Part shown: positions 8,601 to 17,632 of the stretch, piece by piece
Numbering within the stretch: position 1 is the stretch's first letter
How the letters are laid out: each line of letters opens with the position of its first letter
Program-made: the position numbers and the translations under genes
Assembly (NCBI RefSeq): GCF_002958735.1
Contig: NZ_PPGH01000035.1
Span: forward strand, 522,001-586,000
DNA: 64,000 nucleotides
Reading direction: 5' to 3'
Source of the DNA: Chromatium okenii
GTDB taxonomy: Bacteria; Pseudomonadota; Gammaproteobacteria; Chromatiales; Chromatiaceae
Notes under the pieces: generated by a model
The model's database searches: none
Seen by the model: only the letters and a program-made list of their open reading frames with translations
Told to the model about the DNA's origin: nothing

Positions 8601-11336
8601 ATGCGTCATTTTCACTTCCCTCATATTAAGGGTTATACCCTGTGTGCCGCTGCTTTAATTGGCATGTTGCCCACGATGAACTCGTATTCAGCCAGCAGCA
8701 CCGATCTATTATTAACGCCGACAGTGATGACCTTAAAACAAGATGGTTCTGCTCCTGTATTGAATCATCCCGCAGCGCCAATGAACCGCTCACAACTCGT
8801 TCCCAATAACGTGACACCCAATGCCCAAGGTGATCGCTTATTAACGGTTCCTGAGCCGACTCAGCCATCTTCTAAAGATGGTACTGCCACCACATCAACT
8901 CCAAAAAAGCCGCATTATAAAGACGGCGAAGTATTGGTATTGTTTAAGAAAGGCGTTACAAAAACCGTTGCAAATAGCGCACTCGGTGCGAAAGCAGCAA
9001 CAGTGGTCAAGGGTTTTGATCAATTGACGGCGCGAACTGGACAAGTTTTCGCATTAGTGCGCGGTGGTAAAGGCGTGAGTAGTGCGCAATTGATGAAGAG
9101 TCTCAGCAAGGATTATCGTGTTCAGGCCACTTCGTTGAATTATGGAAAACGCCCATCGGTGATTAGCGACACATCTCCAAATGATCCTGGTTTTGGTTAT
9201 CAATGGTCATTGAATAATAGCGGACAAACGGGAGGAACTTCCGGTGCTGATATTCAAGCTATTGATGCTTGGGATCAGCACACCAACTCTGAAAATGTGG
9301 TGATTGCTGTTATTGATACCGGCGTTGATTATCGGCATCCAGATTTGAAAAATAATATGTGGATAAATCCGGGAGAAATCGCGGGCGACGGCGTTGATAA
9401 TGATAAAAACGGTTACACTGATGATATTTACGGGATTGATACGGGAACGGGTGATAGTGACCCATATCCGACCGCTGCACATGGTACCCATGTTGCCGGC
9501 ATCATTGCTGCTGAAGGAAATAATGGTAAAGGTGTTACCGGAATCAATTGGCGCGGACGCATCATGGCGGTACAAGGTTTTTCACCTGATGGCTATATGT
9601 ATGACGATGCAGAATTAGCCGCCTTGCAATACATTCTCACCATGAAAAATAAGGGCACAAATATCGTGGCAGTCAATGCGTCTTATGGATGTGCTGGTTG
9701 CTACAATGACGTCATGGAAGCTGCAATTAAAAACTTAGGAGATGTCGGTATTGTCTTCGTTGCTGCTGCTGGCAATGAAGAAAATGATAATGATAGCGAC
9801 CCCACTTATCCGGCTGGTTATGATTTACCCAATGTGATTAGCGTCGCGGCAACTGATGATACTGATTCGCTGGCTTGGTATTCTAATTACGGTGCAACTT
9901 CAGTGGATTTAGGAGCGCCCGGCAGCTCAATTCTAAGCACCTATTGGTCAACAACTTATGCGCCTAAAGAAGGTGATGTGTTCTTTGATAATGTTGAATC
10001 GGGGGCAAATGGTTGGGAGTTTGATTTACCCGCACCTTGGGCAATCACTGCTACAACTGAAACAAACCATGCTTGGACGGATAGCCCAAATGGAGACTAT
10101 GCTAATAGTCAATCCACTGCGCTTATCAGCCGACCAATTAACTTGGTTGGAAAAACTGGTTTATCATTCGGGTTTAATGCTAAATACGACTTGGAAAGTG
10201 ATTATGATTTTCTGGATGTTTACTATGTGATTCCCAGTGTTTGGAAAATCACTACCGAACAAAAACGTACTGGAACCAAGGCGTGGTCTGATAGCCTTAG
10301 TGGTAATTATTTCAATAATACATATTCTGGAATCATTAGCCCTGAGATAAATCTTTCTGATGCAGCGTCAGGCACTGCCAGCATCAGCTTTTATCTGAAA
10401 GGCGCAGTTGAACCAGATTATGATATGTTGGGAGTATATTGTGGTAGTAGCGAATATGGCATTTATCATTACGTCGGTTATGTGAGTGCTGTATTAAAGG
10501 ATTGGACGCAGATCACAGCATCGCTACCAGATGACTGTTTAGTCGATAAAGCGCAAATCTCTTTTGTGCTCTGGTCTGATGAAATGATCACTTACGATGG
10601 TTATTATCTCGATGACATCAGTGTTGCAGTTAATGGTACAACTGTATTCAGTGATAGCATGGAAGGAACAAATCACTGGCTTACTTTTGGTGAGCGGTAT
10701 CAATATGTAGGTGGTCTTACTGGTAGCAGTGATGGTGAATGGATTAACTATAATATTTCACTGTCTGATCCAGCGTTATATGCCGCTAACTTCCGTGTCG
10801 CACTTGTTTTAAATACCGATGGGTCTGTTGTGGATGATGGCGTTTATTTGGATGACATCGGTATTGGTCAGGAAATACCTACACATAATTACGCTTGGAT
10901 GAGTGGCACTTCAATGGCAACGCCACACGTCACCGGTGCAGTTGGTTTCTTGGCAAGTCTGTATAAAGAACCAATGGAAAATCGAATTAACCGGATTTTA
11001 AATAATACCGATTCAATTCCTGCGCTGAGAGGAAAGACCGCACACGGGCGACTTAATTTGGGCAAGGCAGTAAATTCAATTGGTTTGACTGCATCTACTA
11101 TTTGTATCGGCAATTTTGATAATGATGGTGATGTTGATGACAGTGATAAAACTGTCTTTGGAAATACCTTTGGCTTGCACAGTGGTCAAGAATGTTACGA
11201 TAGTGCTGATTCATTACTCCTTGGTAAAGGGTGTTACGATAGCAGAGCGGATTTTGATCACGATGGCGATGTAGACGGCACTGATCTCGTGACTTTCCGC
11301 GCAGATTACGGACGCACGAATTGCCTAGCACGTTAA
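8601..11336 (+). CDS. Subtilisin-like (S8) serine protease with C-terminal dockerin repeats
   Basis: 911 residues with a signal peptide (to ~33) and a propeptide-like domain ~105-180 (KDGEVLVLFKKGV). The catalytic triad is visible: Asp239 (VIAVIDTGVDYRHPDL), His294 (AAHGTHVAGI) and Ser771 (MSGTSMATPHVTG), with the oxyanion Asn in AAGNEEND. About 305 residues (~455-762) with two similar beta-sandwich-like repeats (FFDNVESGANGW; TTVFSDSMEGTNHW) are inserted before the serine segment. The end carries two calcium F-hands, NFDNDGDVDDSD and DFDHDGDVDGTD (from ~836 and ~887), as in type I dockerins. It is co-transcribed with the cohesin-like gene. Probably an extracellular protease displayed on the cell surface. 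Confidence 0.85.
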   Translation: MRHFHFPHIKGYTLCAAALIGMLPTMNSYSASSTDLLLTPTVMTLKQDGSAPVLNHPAAPMNRSQLVPNNVTPNAQGDRLLTVPEPTQPSSKDGTATTSTPKKPHYKDGEVLVLFKKGVTKTVANSALGAKAATVVKGFDQLTARTGQVFALVRGGKGVSSAQLMKSLSKDYRVQATSLNYGKRPSVISDTSPNDPGFGYQWSLNNSGQTGGTSGADIQAIDAWDQHTNSENVVIAVIDTGVDYRHPDLKNNMWINPGEIAGDGVDNDKNGYTDDIYGIDTGTGDSDPYPTAAHGTHVAGIIAAEGNNGKGVTGINWRGRIMAVQGFSPDGYMYDDAELAALQYILTMKNKGTNIVAVNASYGCAGCYNDVMEAAIKNLGDVGIVFVAAAGNEENDNDSDPTYPAGYDLPNVISVAATDDTDSLAWYSNYGATSVDLGAPGSSILSTYWSTTYAPKEGDVFFDNVESGANGWEFDLPAPWAITATTETNHAWTDSPNGDYANSQSTALISRPINLVGKTGLSFGFNAKYDLESDYDFLDVYYVIPSVWKITTEQKRTGTKAWSDSLSGNYFNNTYSGIISPEINLSDAASGTASISFYLKGAVEPDYDMLGVYCGSSEYGIYHYVGYVSAVLKDWTQITASLPDDCLVDKAQISFVLWSDEMITYDGYYLDDISVAVNGTTVFSDSMEGTNHWLTFGERYQYVGGLTGSSDGEWINYNISLSDPALYAANFRVALVLNTDGSVVDDGVYLDDIGIGQEIPTHNYAWMSGTSMATPHVTGAVGFLASLYKEPMENRINRILNNTDSIPALRGKTAHGRLNLGKAVNSIGLTASTICIGNFDNDGDVDDSDKTVFGNTFGLHSGQECYDSADSLLLGKGCYDSRADFDHDGDVDGTDLVTFRADYGRTNCLAR

Positions 11337-11365
11337 ATCAAGTCTAATTCGTTCTTATCTCAAAC

Positions 11366-11401
11366 AAAAAGGGCGATGTGTTGATTCACATCGCCCTTTT
11401 T
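11366..11401. terminator. Bidirectional rho-independent terminator
   Basis: Ten base pairs, GGGCGATGTG (11371-11380) with CACATCGCCC (11387-11396), flanked by A5 and T5. It sits between the convergent protease and phytochrome genes and can serve both strands. Confidence 0.9.
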
Positions 11402-11496
11402 ATCTGTCTCACTGCTGTAGTGTTTTGGTTAATTCAGGCATCAACAGTGTCGAAAAATTTGACACTTTGCATTCGCGGCGCAGCGTTAGCTTATTC

Positions 11497-13083
11497 TCAC
11501 TGCAACACCTCGGCATTCACGGCGCGTAATACCAAATTGCGAAATTTCTTTGCCCGCAGCAAATCGCTATCGCTCCACGGTTCGGAATGGCGAGAACTGG
11601 TTTCAATCCAACGTTCAAATGACGAACGCGGCGTTAAATGTTGCATTTCTGCATCGAAAGACACGACATCTTTGCGTGGATCGCCAGCCCAGTACACGGT
11701 GCGCGGCTGTTCCGGTCGCCACCATAAAAAGGTGCGTTCGCTTTGTGCGCCGACGTGAGTAAATCTCCCCACGCGCACTGCCAGCAAACCACTGGCGCGA
11801 TCCGCATATTCCACTGCTGGCGGAAACAAGGTGGATAACGCATCGGTGGCAAATACTTGATCAACCAAGTTGCTCTGCAACCACGCCAGTTGCTCCCGAA
11901 TCTGCACATGATCAAGAGCAACACCAAAAGTGATGATGTGTTTATCGTCCACCAGCGCCGCGCCTTCTGCGCTCACCAACGATAACAATGCCCGTCCCAA
12001 GGTTTGGCTGGGCGTGGTGGATGCGCGTTTGAGATGTCGATTAGTAGACGTGGAACTGACTTCGGCATCTTGGAGCGCATTGAGCAAATTGACGATTTCG
12101 TGATCGCTGCCATTCACTTCCATCAACCGCCGGTGATTTTGGTATCCGCCAATCGCCAGCGTGAATACCTGCGCCATTTCTGCGCAGCGTTCGCGCACTG
12201 CCAGCGGCAAGTTGCGCGGTGCGTGATGATGACAAGCAATCAGTCCCCACAGTCGTCCGTAAAGTGTTAGCGAAAATGATAATGAAGCTGTAACGCCCAT
12301 GTTTTTCAAATACGTCAGATGCACTGGCGACACTGCGCGTAAATCCGACAACGTAAGATCAACTTGCGCGTCATCGTGGCTGTGAATCGCCACTGGTGAC
12401 GCAGCAACATTAGCAATTTGGCGGTGACGATTACGCAGATAGAGCGTGCGGGCAATTTGTGGAATATCAGAAGCGGGATAACGCAGTCCCAAATAGGGCG
12501 ATAAATTGCTCAGTAGACTTTCGGTAATCACTTCGCCGCAGCCGTCCTCGCGGAAACGGTAAATCATCACCCGATCAAAGCCAGTGGCAGCGCGTAATTC
12601 ATCCGCCAGCGCTTGGCCTTGCTGCCTCCAATCTGGCTCGGTGTACGGCATTCGATACAGATGATGCGGCACTGGACGATAGGCTTCGTGCTGTTGTGCA
12701 GCGGGAAGTGACGGTTCCAGCTCCAATAACCACGAGTGTTCATTGCACGACAGCAATCCGTCCAAACTGCCGAATGCGCCATCAAACAGATGACGAAACA
12801 GGCGTTTTTCGGTCGAAGAGTGCATCCAATTTTCAGCATTCACCGTGCTCGTCGTGCCGGGCATAGGTGGCGGAAAATTTGGCAATAACGCCGTTAACGG
12901 TTGTCCGAGCACTTCTTCCCATGCAATTCCGATCCAGTCGGCAAGATTGGCGCTGGCAAAACGAATATGCGGATCACCTTCCACGCCGCCCAACAGTGCG
13001 CCGTCGGGTTGAATCGCCTGTACTCGGTGCAATTGTTCGCGTTCACACTCGACTAGAAATCCTTGCAGAGACAGTTCGCTCAT
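11497..13083 (-). CDS. Bacteriophytochrome photosensory module without output domain
   Basis: A 528-residue red/far-red photoreceptor core. PAS ~1-110 has Cys13 in CEREQLHRVQAIQPDGALL, the place where bacteriophytochromes attach biliverdin. GAF ~140-315 has RYPASDIPQIARTLYLRN and SPVHLTYLKNMGVTASLS ... WGLIACHHH. PHY ~330-510 ends with WAGDPRKDV, LTPRSSFERW and a terminal helix. The protein stops there: no histidine kinase, GGDEF or other effector follows, and the next 95 bp hold only the terminator. A strong ribosome site (AGGAG) precedes the ATG. Its signal must pass through dimerisation or a separate partner. The frame and motifs are intact, so truncation by error is not evident. Confidence 0.85.
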   Translation of the reverse strand: MSELSLQGFLVECEREQLHRVQAIQPDGALLGGVEGDPHIRFASANLADWIGIAWEEVLGQPLTALLPNFPPPMPGTTSTVNAENWMHSSTEKRLFRHLFDGAFGSLDGLLSCNEHSWLLELEPSLPAAQQHEAYRPVPHHLYRMPYTEPDWRQQGQALADELRAATGFDRVMIYRFREDGCGEVITESLLSNLSPYLGLRYPASDIPQIARTLYLRNRHRQIANVAASPVAIHSHDDAQVDLTLSDLRAVSPVHLTYLKNMGVTASLSFSLTLYGRLWGLIACHHHAPRNLPLAVRERCAEMAQVFTLAIGGYQNHRRLMEVNGSDHEIVNLLNALQDAEVSSTSTNRHLKRASTTPSQTLGRALLSLVSAEGAALVDDKHIITFGVALDHVQIREQLAWLQSNLVDQVFATDALSTLFPPAVEYADRASGLLAVRVGRFTHVGAQSERTFLWWRPEQPRTVYWAGDPRKDVVSFDAEMQHLTPRSSFERWIETSSRHSEPWSDSDLLRAKKFRNLVLRAVNAEVLQ

Positions 13084-13181
13084 CAGTTTCTCCTACGAAA
13101 ATCTCGCTATTTAGAGTGAGTTAGCGTAACAGTTTTAATTCTAAGCGTTATGCAAAACAGCTTGTCCATTGTCAGCACGGT

Positions 13182-14234
13182 TTAGCGCATCCGCACTGCT
13201 TGACCGGGTTGCAACCGATTCACGCCCAGCGCCACCACTGGCGTTCCCAGCGGCAAGGTGGTTTGAATCTCAGCAAATTCATCATCCACCGCCAGCACCG
13301 TCACCGATTCTGGTTGCACTCGCCCATCAACCACGCGCCACACCATCGCGCCTTCTGCCTGTTCCAACACCGCACCGAGCGGAACGCGCAACCGCTGCGT
13401 GGTCGTTTCGGCAGCAAAGCGCAGCGTGATCGTCGTTCCCAGCGCCGGCGCTGCCGCCGGATCATCGAACTGATACCGCGCCGCCCAAGTGCGCATCACT
13501 GGGTCAGCCGTTTCTGCCACTTCGCGCAGTGTCACCGGCAGCGGTTTTGCTTGTCCTAAAACCAGCGCCAGCGCCGTTAACGGCACTTTGGTGCGCCGCG
13601 TTTCCGGCACAGCAACTTCGATTTCCCGAGCGCCAGCTTCTGCCACCGTCGCCACGATTTGACCGGCAGCAATCACCTGTCCTTGTTGTCCGCTTACTGC
13701 GACCATCACGCCGGCGGCTGGCGCAGTTAACGTTGCATATTCAATGGCATAACGCGCTTGCTGCAACACCGCTTGCGCCGCAGTCAACTGCCCACTGGCA
13801 GCGCGAGCCGCAGTCGCAGCGCGGTCGTAATCCTGTTGACTGACCAGTTTTTTCCGCAGCATATCCGCCAACCGCTCGCGTTCACGCTGGGCGTTTTCGG
13901 TTTCAGCACGAGCACTGGCGACCGTCGCTTCTGCGGCAATCCGCTGTTCAATCACGTCACGCGGATCGAGTTGAAACAGCACCTGCCCAGCGGTCACGGC
14001 AGCGCCAACATCGACGCGGCGCTCGCGGATTTCGCCGTTGATCCGAAATGCCAGCGGAATCTCGTGACGGGCGCACACGCTGCCGATCAGGTGCCAATCG
14101 GTCGCAATGGCAATTTCCAGCGGAACGGTGAGCACCCACGGCGGCGGTGCGTTGGGATCAGCAAGAGCCAGCGGTAATGGCGCGAACAGCATCAGGGCAA
14201 TCAATGATGATTGTGGTGTGATCTGGCATTTCAT
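13182..14234 (-). CDS. Efflux periplasmic adaptor (HlyD/RND membrane fusion protein)
   Basis: 350 residues with a signal peptide (cut near LPLALA/DPN). A barrel-sandwich half-motif (RINGEIRERRVDVGAAVTAG, DPRD) precedes an alpha-hairpin coiled coil ~95-160 (AAEATVASARAETENAQRER). The second lipoyl half (ATLTAPAAGVMVAV) and beta-barrel/membrane-proximal parts follow, ending GVNRLQPGQAVR. Such adaptors bridge an inner-membrane pump and an outer-membrane channel. No pump gene follows on this strand, so its partner must be elsewhere. The ATG overlaps the stop of the DinB-like gene by 4 bp, placing it third in a glnS operon. Confidence 0.85.
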   Translation of the reverse strand: MKCQITPQSSLIALMLFAPLPLALADPNAPPPWVLTVPLEIAIATDWHLIGSVCARHEIPLAFRINGEIRERRVDVGAAVTAGQVLFQLDPRDVIEQRIAAEATVASARAETENAQRERERLADMLRKKLVSQQDYDRAATAARAASGQLTAAQAVLQQARYAIEYATLTAPAAGVMVAVSGQQGQVIAAGQIVATVAEAGAREIEVAVPETRRTKVPLTALALVLGQAKPLPVTLREVAETADPVMRTWAARYQFDDPAAAPALGTTITLRFAAETTTQRLRVPLGAVLEQAEGAMVWRVVDGRVQPESVTVLAVDDEFAEIQTTLPLGTPVVALGVNRLQPGQAVRMR

Positions 14235-14803
14235 GGGTTTAAGCGCCGCACAATTTTTTCGATTTGAATGCGATGGGTGCGGTTATGAATCGCTGCCAGC
14301 GCGTGCCAATGCCGAGCCGTCAGTGCACCAAACCACGGATGCGGATAACGTGTCCGCGACCGCAACGGACCGAGGCGCTCAATCAACCGCGAATACCGTT
14401 CGACGACGGCGCTCAGAGCATGAATGCGATCTGCGCCAGCGTCTTCATGCGGCCACACATCCGCCAGTTCGATCTCCACGTCGTGATCCGAATCGACGCA
14501 AATCGCGTGAATCAACGCGGTAATCGCCGTATTGACCATCACCAAATGATCGAGCGTCATGTACACCGACCAGTGACAACTTTCGTTTTCGATCCCCGGA
14601 AAGCGCGGAATGGACACGCGCTCCAAACCTTGCGCCCGGGTTAAACGGCGACTCATCGCCAGCGTGTGGGCGGCTTCCGTCCGAAACAGCCGCAAAATTG
14701 CTGCTGGCGATGCGACCGAGGCGTAAGCACGCACCCCAAAATCAGCAATTTGGCGTTCGTGCGCTGGGAGCAAAGCTATCGGTGGCGGCAAGCGACTGTT
14801 CAT
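14231..14803 (-). CDS. DinB-superfamily (DUF1569-like) protein
   Basis: About 190 residues of mostly alpha-helical sequence. [15 protein letters not shown] and a C-terminal [20 protein letters not shown] resemble the metal-binding four-helix DinB/YfiT fold, where spaced histidines bind a metal. Enzymatic function is unknown for most such proteins. I chose ATG 14803 because it overlaps the glnS stop (ATGA), whereas the upstream TTG at 14821 lies inside glnS. The stop likewise overlaps the adaptor gene start, so the three genes form a tightly coupled operon. The family assignment is moderate. Confidence 0.55.
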   Translation of the reverse strand: MNSRLPPPIALLPAHERQIADFGVRAYASVASPAAILRLFRTEAAHTLAMSRRLTRAQGLERVSIPRFPGIENESCHWSVYMTLDHLVMVNTAITALIHAICVDSDHDVEIELADVWPHEDAGADRIHALSAVVERYSRLIERLGPLRSRTRYPHPWFGALTARHWHALAAIHNRTHRIQIEKIVRRLNP

Positions 14804-16623
14804 GTTCGATTTTTGCCCCAAATATCGCGCAGTCCGACGGTCAAATTGAATACGGGACGCGCTGGCGCGGTGTCGGGATCGGCGACGAAATAACCCTCGC
14901 GTTCAAACTGAAACCGCTCGCCGCTACGCACGTCCGCCAGCGCGGGTTCCACCATGCAATCGGTGAGCACTTGCAGCGAATTCGGATTCAAATCAGCGCG
15001 ATAATCGTTACCGCCAGCGCCCGGCGTGGGGACGCGAAACAGTCGGTCATACAGCCGAATTTCCGCCGGAATTGCGGTTGCTGCGGCAACCCAGTGAATC
15101 ACGCCCTTGACTTTGCGCCCTTCAGGATTTTTGCCCAGCGTGGCGAAATCGACGCTGGCGCGGAGTTCAGTCACTGCGCCAGCTGCGTCTTTAATCACTT
15201 CATCGCAGCGAATGACATACGCGCCGCGCAGTCGCACCTCGCCGCCCGGAATCAGCCGCTTGAAATCTTTCGGCGGTTGTTCTGCAAAATCGTTGTGGTC
15301 AATCCACAGTTCCGCGCCAAACGGCAGCTCGCGGCTGCCCATGCTGGCGTCTTTCGGATGATTGGGAAGCGTGACGGAAAATCCCTCCAACTGCTTGGTT
15401 TGATCAAATCCCCCCAACCCCCCTTTTTCAAAGGGGGGCTTTTCTTCTTCCTCCCCCTTTAGCAAAGGGGGCTGGGGGGATTTATCAACGGGCGGCTTTT
15501 CTTCTCCCCCCTTGGTAAAAGGGGGGGCGGGGGGGATTTCTTCCAAGTAATTGGTCAACACCACTTTGAGCGGACGCAACACCGCCATCCGACGCGGTGC
15601 GCTGGCGTCCAAATCGTCACGGATCGCACTTTCCAACAGCGCCATTTCCACCAGATTGTCGGATTTGGTCACGCCAACCCGCTCGCAAAATTCGCGGATC
15701 GCTGCAGGGGTGTAACCGCGTCGCCGCAATCCAGCGAGCGTCGGCATTCGCGGATCATCCCAGCCATTGACCAATTGCTCGCTGACCAATTCAGTCAGAC
15801 GCCGTTTGCTCATCACCGTGTATTCCAAATTCAGCCGACTGAATTCGATTTGGCGCGGCTTGCTGGGCACCGAAACGTGGTCGATGCACCAGTCGTACAG
15901 CGGGCGATGATCTTCAAATTCCAAAGTGCACAGCGAATGGGTGATGCCTTCGAGCGCATCGGACAGCGGATGGGTGTAGTCGTAAGTCGGATACAAACAC
16001 CACGCGCTGCCGGTTTGATGGTGAATCACGCCATGTTTGAGGCGATACAGCACTGGGTCGCGCAGGTTGATATTGGGCGAACGCATGTCGATGCGGGCGC
16101 GGAGCGTGCGGCTGCCGTCGGCAAATTCTCCGCTGCGCATTCGGGCGAACAGATCGAGATTCTCCGCCACTGAACGCTCGCGGTACGGACTATCGCGCCC
16201 CGGCTCGGTCAGGGTTCCGCGATAAGTGCGCGTGTCTTCGGCGCTGAGATCGCAGACGTAAGCCAAATTCTGTTCAATCAATTCAATGGCGAATTGATAC
16301 AGCTGCTCGAAATAATCAGAAGCGAAAAACCGCCGCTCGCCCCAATCAAAACCCAGCCAGCGCACATCCGCTTGAATCGAATCGACAAATTCAACGTCTT
16401 CTTTTAATGGATTGGTGTCATCAAAACGCAGATTGCAAGTACCGTGATAATCCAGCGCCAGCCCGAAATTCAGTGCAATGGATTTGGCGTGACCAATGTG
16501 CAAATAACCATTTGGTTCGGGCGGAAAACGGGTGGCGATGTGGTCATGTTTGCCAGCAGCCAAATCCGCGTCGATGATCTGGCGGATAAAATTGGTGCGG
16601 GGCGGATCAACGGCGTCGGTCAT
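14800..16623 (-). CDS. glnS: Glutaminyl-tRNA synthetase with inserted repeat-encoded peptide
   Basis: Class Ic synthetase charging tRNA-Gln. It has the HIGH motif in [15 protein letters not shown] (~36-50), the KMSKS-type MSKRR (~270) and a complete two-barrel anticodon domain ending [11 protein letters not shown]. At 607 residues it is ~50 longer than E. coli GlnRS. The excess is one block at the start of the first C-terminal barrel, between VLTNYLEE and [13 protein letters not shown], encoded by the palindromic repeat 15406-15539. The repeat leaves the frame open and adds Pro, Lys, Glu and Gly. No clear ribosome site precedes the ATG. First gene of a three-gene operon. Confidence 0.95.
   Translation of the reverse strand: MTDAVDPPRTNFIRQIIDADLAAGKHDHIATRFPPEPNGYLHIGHAKSIALNFGLALDYHGTCNLRFDDTNPLKEDVEFVDSIQADVRWLGFDWGERRFFASDYFEQLYQFAIELIEQNLAYVCDLSAEDTRTYRGTLTEPGRDSPYRERSVAENLDLFARMRSGEFADGSRTLRARIDMRSPNINLRDPVLYRLKHGVIHHQTGSAWCLYPTYDYTHPLSDALEGITHSLCTLEFEDHRPLYDWCIDHVSVPSKPRQIEFSRLNLEYTVMSKRRLTELVSEQLVNGWDDPRMPTLAGLRRRGYTPAAIREFCERVGVTKSDNLVEMALLESAIRDDLDASAPRRMAVLRPLKVVLTNYLEEIPPAPPFTKGGEEKPPVDKSPQPPLLKGEEEEKPPFEKGGLGGFDQTKQLEGFSVTLPNHPKDASMGSRELPFGAELWIDHNDFAEQPPKDFKRLIPGGEVRLRGAYVIRCDEVIKDAAGAVTELRASVDFATLGKNPEGRKVKGVIHWVAAATAIPAEIRLYDRLFRVPTPGAGGNDYRADLNPNSLQVLTDCMVEPALADVRSGERFQFEREGYFVADPDTAPARPVFNLTVGLRDIWGKNRT
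15406..15539 (-). repeat. Palindromic in-frame repeat, composite copy inside glnS
   Basis: Bases 15406-15483 form one complete 78-bp unit with AAATCCCCCC and GGGGGGATTT termini and two internal C-run/G-run hairpins. A partial second unit (15484-15539) abuts it. Read on the glnS strand, the complete unit gives 26 codons from K-S-P-Q-P-P to K-G-G-L-G-G-F. The partial unit is read one base out of phase relative to its AAATCC end (E-I-P-P-A-P-P) yet stays open. No target duplication is obvious. Same family as 34289-34366 and 53654-53809. Confidence 0.85.
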
Positions 16624-16765
16624 GGATGGCTCAAATAATCGGAATAAAAGGAGATACGCCGCATTCTAGCGCCTACCACGCGGATTGAAAGAATCGCAGC
16701 ACTGGCGCTTGCGCTATGCTGTTTTGCATTGCCGTCGCTATCAACAAGCCCAAATCGAGACGTTC

Positions 16766-17086
16766 ATGCTCATTAAATTCCAAACTCCAGCCTACGCGAC
16801 CATCACCATGTTCGGGGATGTTGCTATCACGCTGATTAAATTGATGGGACACAGCGGGCGCGTTCCCGGCGCACTGCTCGCAGCCGATATTCCGTCTGCG
16901 CTCGCCTGTTTAGAAGCTGCTGTGTCCGAGTATCCCGATCTGCCGCTTGATCCCACCACGACGAATGCTGCACCAGCGGGCGACGCCGGGCAGCACGTCA
17001 GTCTCGCACACCGCGCCATGCCGTTGATTGCCCTGCTGAAAGCGGCTGGCGCAGACGGTGAAACGGTCATGTGGGAACGAGTGTGA
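16766..17086 (+). CDS. DUF1840 domain protein
   Basis: A 106-residue protein whose whole length fits the DUF1840 family: MLIKFQTPAYATITMFGDVA, LIKLMGHSGRVPGALLAADI and a C-terminal VSLAHRAMPLIALLKAA ... VMWE. No function is established for this family, which is common in beta- and gammaproteobacteria. ATG 16766 is preferred over the more upstream codon at 16685 because it matches the usual family N-terminus. The stop overlaps the next start (GTGA at 17083), so it is coupled to mobB. Confidence 0.8.
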   Translation: MLIKFQTPAYATITMFGDVAITLIKLMGHSGRVPGALLAADIPSALACLEAAVSEYPDLPLDPTTTNAAPAGDAGQHVSLAHRAMPLIALLKAAGADGETVMWERV

Positions 17087-17610
17087 TTTTCGCAATTCCC
17101 GTGATCGGCGTGGTTGCGCCCAGCGGCAGCGGCAAAACCACGCTGCTGCGGCAACTGGTCGCGCTGCTGCATGACCGAGGAGTGCGCGTGGGTTATCTCA
17201 AACACGCCCATCACAGCTTTGATCTCGACGTGCCCGGAAAAGACAGTTTTGAAATTCGGGCAGCGGGCGCAGCACAAACGCTGCTGGCATCGCGGGAACG
17301 CTGGGCGCTGCAAGTTGAAGAACCTGCGCCAGCGGTTGATCCCGATCTCGACGCAATGCTGACGCGGTTTGAAACAGCGCGGCTCGATCTGATTCTGGTG
17401 GAAGGTTTCAAACACGCCCGTTATCCGAAAATCGAGGTGTATCGCGCCGCGCTCGGTCACGCGCCGCTGTATCCGACCGATGCCGACATCATCGCCGTCG
17501 CAACCGCCGATCCGCTGCCGATTACGCCGCATCCGCTGCAGTTGCCGCTGAATGACGCGCCAGCGATTGCTGATTTTATTCTTGGCAAACTTGCTGGCGC
17601 TGCTGGTTAA
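17083..17610 (+). CDS. mobB: Molybdopterin-guanine dinucleotide biosynthesis protein B
   Basis: A 175-residue P-loop GTPase that assists MobA in attaching GMP to molybdopterin for molybdoenzymes. VIGVVAPSGSGKTTLLRQL is the Walker A region. GYLKHAHHSFDLDVPGKDSFEIRAAGAAQT and LILVEGFKHARYPKIEVYR are typical MobB blocks. I chose GTG 17083, which overlaps the DUF1840 stop. A GTG at 17071 would add four residues. No other molybdenum cofactor genes are in the window. Confidence 0.88.
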   Translation: MIFAIPVIGVVAPSGSGKTTLLRQLVALLHDRGVRVGYLKHAHHSFDLDVPGKDSFEIRAAGAAQTLLASRERWALQVEEPAPAVDPDLDAMLTRFETARLDLILVEGFKHARYPKIEVYRAALGHAPLYPTDADIIAVATADPLPITPHPLQLPLNDAPAIADFILGKLAGAAG

Positions 17611-17632
17611 CCCGTTGCATTGGAATTGATTC

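Noticed and set aside
12004..12270. Open frame opposite the phytochrome gene
   Set aside because: It lies wholly within the conserved GAF/PHY coding region on the other strand.
15406..15539. C-run/G-run block in glnS as an intrinsic terminator or G-quadruplex regulator
   Set aside because: The same block recurs in two other genes with the same borders and reading phase, which fits a dispersed repeat family better than a local regulatory signal.
14107..16225. Long open frames on the plus strand opposite glnS and the adaptor gene
   Set aside because: They mirror strongly conserved minus-strand proteins and have no family features of their own; they are antisense shadows.
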